Shown here one piece after another: positions 1 to 6,681 of a DNA stretch of 10,017 nt. Each line of letters starts with the position of its first letter. The stretch's first letter is position 1. The DNA comes from Chrysiogenia bacterium. GTDB lineage: Bacteria > JAGRBM01. The notes below the pieces were generated by a model, which saw only the letters and a program-made list of their open reading frames with translations, was not told the origin of the DNA and searched no databases. The stretch lies in assembly GCA_020434085.1 (NCBI GenBank), contig JAGRBM010000271.1, positions 1-10,017 on the forward strand, written 5' to 3'. A program made the translations under genes and the position numbers.

Positions 1-1
1 C

Positions 2-2560
2 ATCGAGCTCAATGAGAACACGCCCGAGCGCCTCGAAGTGCTCGGGGGCAAGGGCTGCGGCCTGGTGCGACTGATTCGCGCGGGACTTCCCGTGCCCGAG
101 GCCTGGTGCCTGCCGGCGGGAATCCACGCCGTCCACGGCGGTGAAATGACGCCGGCACTCAGCAAAGAGCTGCGCGCCTTCTGGAAAGAGCTGCGCGCAA
201 AGTGGGGCGCGCCCCTGGTGGCGGTGCGCAGCTCGGCCACCGCCGAGGATCTCGAAGAAGCCTCCTTTGCCGGCGTCTATACGACGGTTCTGGGCGTGGC
301 GAGCGAGCGCGCGTTTCTCGAAGCGGTCGAGACCTGCTGGGGCGCGCTCCACGAAGAGGCCGCGCGCGCCTATCGCGAGAAAAAGGGGATCGGCCACGAC
401 GTGGGCATTGCGCTGGTGATCCAGCGGATGCTGCGCCCGGAGTGTTCGGGAGTGCTGCTCACCGCCAACCCGCGCCGCGCATTCGCCAATGAGATCGTCA
501 TCGATGCCGCCTGGGGCGTGGGCGAGGCCATTGTCTCGGGCAAAACCCACCCCGATCATCTGGTCGTGGAACGAAGCAGCGGCAAGCTGCGCGAGGAACA
601 CCTGGGCGGCAAAAAGATCGAGATGCAGGTGCTCAAGGGAGGCGGGCTCTCGGAGAGACCCGTGAGCGCAAAACGCCGCGCCGCGCGCTGCCTGGGTGAT
701 GCGCAGCTCCGCGTGCTCTGGCAGCTCGCGTGCCAGGTGGAAGAAAAGATCGGTCCCCGTCAGGACCTCGAATGGGCGATCGAGGACGGCGTGCTCTACC
801 TCCTGCAGCAGCGCCCCATCACCGGGCTGCCGCCGCTCCATCCAAAGAACGTGTGGACGCGCAAGTTCGGTGACGAATATCTGGCCGACTACAACTTCCC
901 GCTCGGGCGCGGCCTTCTGGTGAAGTGGATCTCCGACAATTACCTCAAGGAGATCTGCGTGCTGCAGGGCCATCACGACCTCGTGGGGGTCGAGCCGCTG
1001 CGCAACCACGAGGGCTACAGCTACTTCAACGGCGCGTTCATGGCGCGGATGCTGCGCGCGGTGCCAAAGAGCGCACGCGAGGGAAATACCATGGGGTGGT
1101 TCCCGCCGCTCTGGGAAAAACACATCCAGGCGCAGCCCTTCGAGCCGCGGCGCCTGCTGGGAATGCTGAGCGCGCCGACCAAAGACCCGCGCGGCCCGGT
1201 GAACAAGAACCTCGCTGCGCTCGATCGCCACACCGCGAACGTCGACCGGGTGGTCGTGCCGCTGCTCAAGCAGGACTACACGAAACTCTCTGAATCAGAG
1301 TGGAAGCGTCAGTTCGACGAGGTCTACGCGCTGGGGATCGAACACTTTCGCGTCATTCGCTGGGGAATGGGAAATCACAACCCGGCCCTTCATGCGGGAT
1401 TGCAGGGGTTGCTCAAACGCTGGTGCGGGGACAAGAGCGGCGAGCTCTACCAGACGGTGGTGAGCGGGCTGCCGGAGACGAAGACCGCGCTGATCAACCG
1501 CGACATCTGGCGGCTCGGCATCGAGGCGCGAGGCAGCAAAAAAGTGCGGAAGGGCATTCTGGCACAGGAGCCCTACGAGAAATTGCGAAAGGCGACGAAG
1601 AGCGATCCCTTCTGGGCGAGCTTCGACGCCTTCATTGCAAAGCACGGTCACCGATCGTCGACGCGGGAACTGGCGGCCGAACGCTGGGTCGAGACGCCCG
1701 GGCTGGTGCTGGGCTTTGTGCGCGTGCAGCTCCACGGCGAGAGCGCACCGCCCGATCCCGACGCGCGTGAAGAACACGCGATTGCAGAGCGCCGGCGCGC
1801 CGAGAAACAGGCACTGGCTGCGCTGGGGCGCGGGCCCGCGGCACTGGCAAAGCGCGCGGCGCTAAAACGCCTGATGGAACTCACCCAGCAATATACCCGC
1901 TACCGCGAGAACCAGCGCTACCACCTGGACTATCTGCTGCTTCATATCCGCAAGCTGGTGCTCGAACAGGGGCGCCGGCTGGTGAAGAAGAAGTATCTCA
2001 AGGAGCCCGGCGAGATTTTCTTTCTCGAGGACGCCGAGTTCTGGCAGCTCGTGGGCGGGGAGAAAATCGACCGCAAGGAACTGCGCGCGCGCATCGAGGC
2101 GCGGCGCGCGCACTGGCTCAAGTGGAAGGACCGGCTGCCCGCGACCTACCTCTTCGACGATGTCGAAACCGAGGGCGAGATCGTCGAGGGCGATCCGCGG
2201 CCCGGGCAGGACAGCGCCGATGCCGCGGGGATCGGCGCCTCGCGCGGATCGGCCAGGGGAGCGGTGCGCGTCGTGCGCGAGCTCGCGCATCTCGATGAAA
2301 TCGAACCCGGCGAGATCCTGGTCGCCAGCAACATCGACCCGGGCTGGACGAACGTCTTCCCTCTGCTGGGGGGGCTGGTCACCGAGACCGGCGGCATCCT
2401 CAGTCACGGCGCCCTGCTGGCGCGTGAGTACGGGATCCCCGCCGTCATGGGCGTCAAAAACGCCATGGGCCGCTTCGAGACCGGGCAAGTGCTCGAGATC
2501 GATGGCGGCACCGGCGCGATTCGCGAAGGGACTCGCGATGGCGCGGGCGAGGCGCTATAA
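2..2560 (+). CDS. PEP-utilising dikinase, rifampicin-phosphotransferase-like (5' partial)
   Basis: The frame is open to the window edge. Codons 2-37 read IELNENTPERLE before LGGKG, the usual start of a PPDK/PEP-synthase ATP-grasp domain, so the real start lies upstream and GTG38 is only the first in-window candidate. Residues below count from GTG38. The ATP-grasp domain spans about 1-262, with VRSSATAED (63-71), a 'SGVLLTANP' loop near 140 and LEWAIEDG...LQQRPI (244-261). A long helical middle region (about 265-725) follows. The C-terminal swivelling phosphohistidine domain (about 730-835) has TETGGILSHGALLAREYG with the phospho-accepting His at 790. The PEP/pyruvate TIM barrel of PpsA/PPDK is absent. 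The domain order and length (840 aa plus missing N-terminus) match rifampicin phosphotransferase, which uses ATP to phosphorylate a small molecule and releases AMP and Pi. The actual substrate is unknown; antibiotic resistance is not shown. It is probably co-transcribed with the reductase 54 bp downstream. Confidence 0.9.
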   Translation: MELNENTPERLEVLGGKGCGLVRLIRAGLPVPEAWCLPAGIHAVHGGEMTPALSKELRAFWKELRAKWGAPLVAVRSSATAEDLEEASFAGVYTTVLGVASERAFLEAVETCWGALHEEAARAYREKKGIGHDVGIALVIQRMLRPECSGVLLTANPRRAFANEIVIDAAWGVGEAIVSGKTHPDHLVVERSSGKLREEHLGGKKIEMQVLKGGGLSERPVSAKRRAARCLGDAQLRVLWQLACQVEEKIGPRQDLEWAIEDGVLYLLQQRPITGLPPLHPKNVWTRKFGDEYLADYNFPLGRGLLVKWISDNYLKEICVLQGHHDLVGVEPLRNHEGYSYFNGAFMARMLRAVPKSAREGNTMGWFPPLWEKHIQAQPFEPRRLLGMLSAPTKDPRGPVNKNLAALDRHTANVDRVVVPLLKQDYTKLSESEWKRQFDEVYALGIEHFRVIRWGMGNHNPALHAGLQGLLKRWCGDKSGELYQTVVSGLPETKTALINRDIWRLGIEARGSKKVRKGILAQEPYEKLRKATKSDPFWASFDAFIAKHGHRSSTRELAAERWVETPGLVLGFVRVQLHGESAPPDPDAREEHAIAERRRAEKQALAALGRGPAALAKRAALKRLMELTQQYTRYRENQRYHLDYLLLHIRKLVLEQGRRLVKKKYLKEPGEIFFLEDAEFWQLVGGEKIDRKELRARIEARRAHWLKWKDRLPATYLFDDVETEGEIVEGDPRPGQDSADAAGIGASRGSARGAVRVVRELAHLDEIEPGEILVASNIDPGWTNVFPLLGGLVTETGGILSHGALLAREYGIPAVMGVKNAMGRFETGQVLEIDGGTGAIREGTRDGAGEAL

Positions 2561-2614
2561 CAGCGCACGCGAACTCGACGAAGACGACAGCCGGCGCGCC
2601 GGCGAGGGGGACTC

Positions 2615-3400
2615 ATGGAAAAACCATACAGCCTTGAAGGCCAGAAGATTGCCATCACCGGAGCCAGCCGCGGCATCGGGCGCGGCATTGCGCTGCAGTG
2701 CGCGCGCGCGGGCGCCGACATCGCGGTGGGATACAACAGCAACGCAGAGGCGGCGGGCGAGGTCGTTGCCGAGGCCAAGAAGCTCGGCGTGAAGGCGGTC
2801 GCCGTCAAGTGCAACGTCGCCGACTCGGGTGAGGTGCGCGCCTTTTACGACGGCGCCGTCGACGCGCTGGGCGGCCTGGACGCCACGGCCATCAACGCCG
2901 GGATTTCCTCCAAGGCCGTGAACGTGCGCGCCACGTCCGACGAAGAGATCGAGCGCGTCTTCGCCGTCGACCTGCTGGGTGCCTACTACAGCGCGCGCGA
3001 GGCCGCGCGCATCTTCCACGAGCAGAAGAGCGGGCTCATTGTGATGATCTCCTCGGTGCTGGCCGAGACCCGCGGCGCGAAGATGGGCCCGTACTGCGTG
3101 GCCAAGGCGGCGCTCGAGGGACTGATGACCATGCTCGCCCGCGAAGAGGCGCCCTTCCGCGTCCGGGTGAACAACATCCTGCCCGGCCTTGTGAACACGG
3201 ACATGGGCAAGCAGGTGCTCAAGCCCATGGGAATCACCGACCCGGCCATGGTGGGCAAGGCCATGCCCATGGGCCGCGTGTGCGAGCCCGAGGACATCGG
3301 CAACCTCTTCGCCTTCCTGGCCAGTCCGGCCGGCAGCTACATCACCGGCCAGTCCATCATGGTCGAGGGCGGCACCACCCTGGTAAAGGGTCTGTTCTAG
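2615..3400 (+). CDS. Short-chain dehydrogenase/reductase (FabG-like)
   Basis: A 261-aa classical SDR, normal length for the family. The Rossmann nucleotide-binding motif is TGASRGIG (15-22); Arg19 and the YNSN after strand 2 favour NADP(H). NAG lies at 94-96. The catalytic set is Ser147, Tyr160 and Lys164 (YCVAK). The usual catalytic Asn in the 'VNL.G' segment is Asp119 (AVDLLG). A PG motif (190-191) and a typical C-terminus (SYITGQSIMVEGG) complete the fold. It should be a soluble cytoplasmic oxidoreductase acting on a keto/hydroxy substrate. Sequence alone cannot separate 3-oxoacyl-ACP reductase from other SDR activities, and the annotation 'FabG-like' describes the fold only. The ATG start is supported by a GAGGGGG ribosome binding site (2604-2610) 4 nt upstream. 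A 14-nt GC palindrome abuts that site. The 3' end is followed 9 bp later by a large inverted repeat. Confidence 0.93.
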   Translation: MEKPYSLEGQKIAITGASRGIGRGIALQCARAGADIAVGYNSNAEAAGEVVAEAKKLGVKAVAVKCNVADSGEVRAFYDGAVDALGGLDATAINAGISSKAVNVRATSDEEIERVFAVDLLGAYYSAREAARIFHEQKSGLIVMISSVLAETRGAKMGPYCVAKAALEGLMTMLAREEAPFRVRVNNILPGLVNTDMGKQVLKPMGITDPAMVGKAMPMGRVCEPEDIGNLFAFLASPAGSYITGQSIMVEGGTTLVKGLF

Positions 3401-3408
3401 GAAGATTC

Positions 3409-3576
3409 GCCACAGAGGGCACAGAGCCCACAGAGCAGAATTTGAAACCACAGATGAACACGGATGAACACAGATAGGGAGCAGGGATTTCAGCTCTCTT
3501 CTTAATCCGTGTTTATCTGTGTGCATCTGTGGCCAATTTCTGTTCTTCTCTCTGTGGGCTCTGTGCCCTCTGTGGC
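3409..3576. repeat. 168-bp nested inverted repeat (CACAGAG outer arms, CACAGAT inner arms)
   Basis: The outer arms 3409-3435 and 3550-3576 are perfect 27-nt reverse complements built from about 9-nt CACAGAG units. The inner arms 3448-3475 and 3505-3532 complement each other at 24 of 28 positions and are built from 10-nt units (CACAGATGAA, CACGGATGAA, CACAGAT). Within the loop, 3476-3482 and 3493-3499 can form a further 7-bp stem with one G-T pair around a 10-nt loop. Transcribed, the whole element would fold as one long hairpin. It starts 9 bp after the reductase stop and ends 72 bp before the cyclase start, so it could act as a terminator or 3'-end stabiliser. Similar CACAGAT/CACAGAG repeats are, from general experience, scattered in many environmental bacterial genomes and produce spurious translations. 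No transposase is present. Confidence 0.92.
3448..3532. repeat. Copy 1 of the CACAGAT inner repeat unit
   Basis: This is the 85-bp core shared with the second copy at 5050-5133. Compared with that copy, the left arm matches at 27 of 28 positions (one G/C change at arm position 9) and the right arm at 28 of 28. The 29-nt loop (3476-3504) matches at only about 19 of 28 aligned positions. The left arm has CACGGAT as its middle unit; the right arm, read in reverse complement, has CACGGAT as its last unit. That asymmetry causes two of the four arm-to-arm mismatches. Confidence 0.9.
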
Positions 3577-3648
3577 AAAAAATCCCGATATTGGCCTGAA
3601 CCTTCCGCGCTATTCCTATCATCCCAGTTGTCGGAGTAATCTTTCGGC

Positions 3649-5034
3649 ATGAGCGAAACAACGCGCGACCCGGCCGCGATAGCGGTCCCCATTCCCGTGG
3701 ATGCGGAGACGGGGAAGGACTGTCCCCTCGCGTTCGCGTTGGGGGCGCGTGCCATTGGCTGGACGCGGCTTCAGCGGATCATCGGCGCGGCCTCGGAGGA
3801 GGTGCGCGGCACCCTCGACGAGGTCGAGCGCCGCCGGACGATGCAGCTCCAGACCTTCCGCGTCTTTGCCTACGCGCTCAATGTCATCATCTCGCTGGTA
3901 TTCCTCAAAGTCGTGAGCTGGTTCGTGCTGGTGCCTGCGACCTTCACCCTCGTGAACGTCGGTTTCTATTACGTCCTGCGCCGGACCTCGTGGTTCCGGA
4001 TCTGTAACGCGATCCTTTTCCTGATCGATGTCGAAGTCACGATGTTCTCGATCTGGCAGTTCGGGCCGGTGATGTATCACTCGCTCCTGTTTCTGCCGAT
4101 TCTGGTGATTGCCGCCGTCTTCTACCTGCCCTCGCACTGGGCCGTGGTGATGACGGTCCTGATGAGCCTCGACTACGCGCTGCTGAGTTTCGGGCAATGG
4201 AGCGGGTGGATTCCGCCCGGTCACATCGGCGCCTCACTGGGGCTTGGCAACGGGCTCTACAGCGGCCCGCATGCGGGACTGTTGCTGCAGACCTCGATCG
4301 TCGGAACCATTTTCTTTCTGGGCGGGATGCACGTCTTTGCGAGGGAGATCCTCGGCCTGTTCCGTCAGCGCGAATTCGAGGTGGCCCAGGCCAACGAGCT
4401 GATCCGTCGCTACGTCCCCTCGCAGCTTGCCGAGCAGATCCTCTCGGGTGAACACAGCACCGCCGTTTCCCACGAGCGGCGCAAGCTCACGGTTTTTTTC
4501 TCCGACATCAAGGGTTTTACCGAGACGGCGGACCAACTCGAATCGGAAGACCTCTCGCGCATTCTCAATGAATATCTCTCGGCCATGTCGGACATTGCAG
4601 GTGAATTCGGCGGGACCATCGACAAGTTCGTCGGCGATGCAATCATGATCTTCTTCGGCGCGCCCCACGCCACCACGGACAAGGACCACGCCCTGCGCGC
4701 GGTGCGCATGGCCATGAAGATGCAGGCGCGCATGGATGAGCTGGCCAACAAGTGGTACAACGAGGGCATTCAGGCCCCCTTCGACATCCGCATCGGCATC
4801 AATACAGGCACCGCAACGGTGGGCGACTTCGGCTCGGACGGCCGCATGGATTACACCGCCATCGGCAACCAGGTGAACCTGGCCGCGCGACTCGAATCGG
4901 AGTGCAAACCCGGCAAGATCCTCATCAGTCACTCCACGTGGGCGCTCGTGCGCGAAGAGATCCCCTGCATCGAAGGCGGAGAGATCAACGTCAAGGGCAT
5001 CCACTACCCGGTCAAAGTTTACGAAGTGGCGTAA
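3649..5034 (+). CDS. Membrane-bound class III adenylate/guanylate cyclase
   Basis: A 461-aa protein: a cytoplasmic N-tail (about 1-70), six hydrophobic segments (roughly 72-90, 92-110, 117-136, 145-161, 164-182, 211-230), a helical linker with the family-typical RYVPSQLAEQIL (254-265), then a class III cyclase domain (about 275-461). The catalytic set looks complete: metal-binding Asp286 (FSDIKGFT) and Asp330 (FVGDAIM), Lys326 and Asp401/Thr403 (MDYTAIG) at the purine-recognition positions, Asn410 and Arg414 (VNLAAR) for transition-state binding. cAMP is the likelier product, but cGMP cannot be excluded. The class III domain works as a dimer, with the membrane part probably sensing an unknown signal. 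No HAMP, PAS or GAF domain is visible. GGAG (3633-3636) lies 12 nt before the ATG, a weak, long-spaced ribosome site. The gene is probably monocistronic, flanked on both sides by repeat copies. Confidence 0.93.
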   Translation: MSETTRDPAAIAVPIPVDAETGKDCPLAFALGARAIGWTRLQRIIGAASEEVRGTLDEVERRRTMQLQTFRVFAYALNVIISLVFLKVVSWFVLVPATFTLVNVGFYYVLRRTSWFRICNAILFLIDVEVTMFSIWQFGPVMYHSLLFLPILVIAAVFYLPSHWAVVMTVLMSLDYALLSFGQWSGWIPPGHIGASLGLGNGLYSGPHAGLLLQTSIVGTIFFLGGMHVFAREILGLFRQREFEVAQANELIRRYVPSQLAEQILSGEHSTAVSHERRKLTVFFSDIKGFTETADQLESEDLSRILNEYLSAMSDIAGEFGGTIDKFVGDAIMIFFGAPHATTDKDHALRAVRMAMKMQARMDELANKWYNEGIQAPFDIRIGINTGTATVGDFGSDGRMDYTAIGNQVNLAARLESECKPGKILISHSTWALVREEIPCIEGGEINVKGIHYPVKVYEVA

Positions 5035-5047
5035 GCGAAGAATCCGA

Positions 5048-5135
5048 AACCACAGATCAACACGGATGAACACAGATGGAGAGCAACGATTCCGATTCTT
5101 TTCTTATCCGTGTTTATCTGTGTGCATCTGTGGTT
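5048..5135. repeat. Copy 2 of the CACAGAT inverted repeat, between convergent genes
   Basis: The arms 5050-5077 and 5106-5133 complement each other at 23 of 28 positions, extended by two A-T pairs to 5048-5135. The loop (5078-5105) is 28 nt and T-rich on its 3' side. The CACAGAG outer arms of copy 1 are absent here. The element fills most of the 112-bp gap between the stop of the cyclase (+, 5034) and the stop of the oxidoreductase (-, 5147). A bidirectional terminator or mRNA-end role is plausible from position, but there is no run of T after the stem as in a standard intrinsic terminator. Confidence 0.9.
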
Positions 5136-5146
5136 AAATCTTCTTC

Positions 5147-6205
5147 TCAGGTAGGAACCCGCAGGTCGGTCTCTGGCAGCCGCGTGACGAAGTCGGCGCC
5201 GAATGCGGCCGAGGGGGTCCAGGCGCCGCCGGGCACTTCGCCGGCGAGCACGCGCTCGACGCTGGCCATGGCGCTCAGCACGGTGAAGCGGTAGCCCTCG
5301 GGGCAATCAAGCGTGCCGGTGACCACCTTGCCCGCATCGTTCTTTACCTGTCCCCACAGGTGCACGCGCCCGGTGCGGCGCAGCTTCTCATCGGGGCCCT
5401 TCACGCGCTTTTCAATCTGATTCTTCAGAAAATTCTGGACAGCGGGCAGGGCGGTGACGCCCATGAACGGCGCCGAGAGGCGCGTCATCGTGGACATGGC
5501 CCGCGGCACGGAGGTGTAGACCGTGATGTTGGGGATGCCGGTGGAGTAGTAGGCCGTGCTCACATCGCCCCAGGGAATGGCCATGCACCAGCGCGGCTTG
5601 TCGGAGAACTGAATTTCTTTTGCCTTGTGACCGGTGGGCACCTTGATGATGCGGCCATTCTTGCGGATGCGCCCGCCCTTGGGCAGGCCTTCGACCGCGG
5701 TCTTTGCCGTCCCGGCGCTGGCGGTGCCGAAGCCGCCGAGGGCCAGTTCGAGCTCGGTCGCATCGGGCAGGGCCCTGGCCAGGCTGGCGGCCAGGCAGTC
5801 CGAGGGCACGACGTCGAAACCCACTCCGGGCATGAGCACCGAACCGGATTTTTTGGCCTCCTGCGTGCGCGCGTGGATGGCTTCGAACACTTCGATCTCG
5901 CCGGTGATGTCCAGGTAATGGGTTCCGGTCTTGAGGCAGGCCTCTACCATGGGCGCGCTGGTCGCTGAGAACGGGCCGGCGCAGTGCATGACCAGATCGA
6001 CTTCCTTGATCCCCTTGGCCGCCGCCATGGGATCGCCCAGATCGAAGGCGCGGTATTCAAGACCCAGCTTCTCGGCGATGGGGCGGATCTTGCTCTCGGA
6101 ACGCCCGGCCAGCAGCGGGTGCAGGCCCTTCTCCACCGCCAGCTCGGCCAGCAGTTTGCCGGTGTAACCGTTGGCTCCGTAAATCATCCAGGGGTCGTGT
6201 GCCAT
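5147..6205 (-). CDS. Saccharopine-dehydrogenase-family oxidoreductase (trans-acting enoyl-reductase-like)
   Basis: A 352-aa protein with an N-terminal Rossmann fold: YGANGYTGKLLA (9-20) is the dinucleotide-binding loop and AGRS (33-36) follows strand 2, with Arg35 favouring NADP(H). CAGPFSATSAP (75-85) and THYLDITGE (95-103) are family-typical segments for the saccharopine dehydrogenase NADP-binding domain. The C-terminal half is less distinctive. Relatives include the mycobacterial trans-acting enoyl reductase of phthiocerol lipid synthesis and many uncharacterised bacterial proteins, so lysine metabolism should not be inferred from the family name. The substrate is unknown, perhaps an acyl or lipid intermediate. 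The start is supported by GGGAG 8 nt before the ATG in the reverse strand. It stands alone: convergent with the cyclase upstream in the window and divergent from the 6388 operon, with 182 bp between. Confidence 0.88.
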   Translation of the reverse strand: MAHDPWMIYGANGYTGKLLAELAVEKGLHPLLAGRSESKIRPIAEKLGLEYRAFDLGDPMAAAKGIKEVDLVMHCAGPFSATSAPMVEACLKTGTHYLDITGEIEVFEAIHARTQEAKKSGSVLMPGVGFDVVPSDCLAASLARALPDATELELALGGFGTASAGTAKTAVEGLPKGGRIRKNGRIIKVPTGHKAKEIQFSDKPRWCMAIPWGDVSTAYYSTGIPNITVYTSVPRAMSTMTRLSAPFMGVTALPAVQNFLKNQIEKRVKGPDEKLRRTGRVHLWGQVKNDAGKVVTGTLDCPEGYRFTVLSAMASVERVLAGEVPGGAWTPSAAFGADFVTRLPETDLRVPT

Positions 6206-6324
6206 GGGGTCTTCTCCCGCTCGTTGATCTGCCGCCGGTTCCCCGGCTGGGGGCCGACGCGGCTAGATGATGGCTGGCGACACCCGTTGCGACAAGGGAC
6301 TCGTGCTTGCCTCGCAGGCGCTTC

Positions 6325-6354
6325 TTGCCAATGAGACTGGATGACCCCTATAAG
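6325..6354 (+). promoter_or_regulatory. Sigma70-like promoter of the 6388-9613 operon
   Basis: TTGCCA (6325-6330, 5 of 6 to the -35 consensus) and TATAAG (6349-6354, 5 of 6 to the -10 consensus) are separated by 18 bp. The predicted transcription start would be near 6361, giving a leader of about 27 nt before the ATG at 6388. It sits in the 182-bp gap between divergent genes, in a locally AT-richer patch (CTATAAGTAAAAG) that stands out from the GC-rich surroundings. Nothing else clear is seen in the gap, apart from a tRNA T-arm-like 11-mer at 6360-6370 on the reverse strand that has no tRNA around it. Confidence 0.55.
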
Positions 6355-6387
6355 TAAAAGGATTCGAACCGGGGCAGCTTCGACTGT

Positions 6388-6666
6388 ATGAATGAACCGC
6401 CTTCAATCATTGCGCGCAGGAAGCGCCGTCAGGACGCCTGGTTTCTGGCGCTGCTGATCGGCCTGTATCCGGCCGCGGCCCACGCCTACATCGATCCCGG
6501 CTCGGGAGCGCTCGTCCTGCAGGCGCTGATTGCCGGCGCGGTCGGCGGCGTGTTTTACTTTCGTGACAAGATTCTTCTGGTGCTCGGGAAGCTCGGGCTC
6601 TACAAACCCAGAGAAATCGAGCAGCCCGAAGACGAAGCATCCGATCCGGACAAACCCGCCGAATAG
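6388..6666 (+). CDS. Small exported 'YIDPG' membrane protein
   Basis: A 92-aa protein. A basic start (RRKRR, 10-14) and hydrophobic stretch (17-33) ending AHA form a probable signal peptide cleaved before Tyr34. The mature protein would begin YIDPGSGALVLQ, then have one membrane helix (about 41-58, Gly/Ala-rich), a short basic loop and a charged acidic tail (EQPEDEASDPDKPAE). Small proteins with a YIDPG-(S/T)-G start after a signal peptide recur in bacteria and, as I recall, are often found next to surface-polysaccharide or phosphatase-superfamily genes. No biochemical function is known to me. It is the first gene of a tight operon, 15 bp before the next start. Only a weak GGGG (6371-6374) lies upstream as a ribosome site, 13 nt from the ATG. 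Role inferred: membrane partner or small scaffold for the two downstream enzymes. Confidence 0.82.
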   Translation: MNEPPSIIARRKRRQDAWFLALLIGLYPAAAHAYIDPGSGALVLQALIAGAVGGVFYFRDKILLVLGKLGLYKPREIEQPEDEASDPDKPAE

Positions 6667-6677
6667 GAAACCCGGGA
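6665..6677 (+). promoter_or_regulatory. Ribosome binding site supporting a TTG start
   Basis: AGGAAA (6665-6670), overlapping the stop codon of the previous gene, and GGGA (6674-6677) lie 11 and 4 nt before TTG6682. No ATG occurs in frame near the beginning, and the family-typical FRDPGGRVVR segment begins only nine residues after this TTG. The start must therefore be here or very close by. Confidence 0.45.
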
Positions 6678-6681
6678 ACTT

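Noticed and set aside
3409-3580. CRISPR array
   Set aside because: Short CACAGAT/CACAGAG units are repeated every 9-10 nt with no unique spacers, and the arms are inverted. This is an inverted-repeat element and not a CRISPR.
3591-3622. Possible promoter for the cyclase (TTGGCC with TATCAT)
   Set aside because: The spacing to the better -10 match (TATCAT, 3617-3622) is 20 bp, too long. The closer hexamer matches at only 3 of 6.
2555-3661. A 368-codon reverse frame spanning the reductase and the repeat
   Set aside because: It is antisense to the reductase, and its first third is just the translated repeat (the HTDKHG / CVHPCSSVV type), a familiar spurious product.
5048-5135. Standard intrinsic terminator
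   Set aside because: The stem is very long and imperfect with a 28-nt loop, and neither side is followed by a proper run of T residues. A termination role rests on position only.
6267-6295. Possible reverse-strand promoter for the oxidoreductase (TTGTCG, 17 bp, CATCAT)
   Set aside because: Only 4 of 6 matches in each box, which is expected by chance in a gap of this size. Kept as a note and not called.
6360-6370. tRNA T-arm-like 11-mer (GGTTCGAATCC) on the reverse strand
   Set aside because: The flanking bases do not form a T-stem, and no acceptor, anticodon or D arm is found on either side. Without a matching second copy or an integrase gene, an attachment-site remnant cannot be supported.
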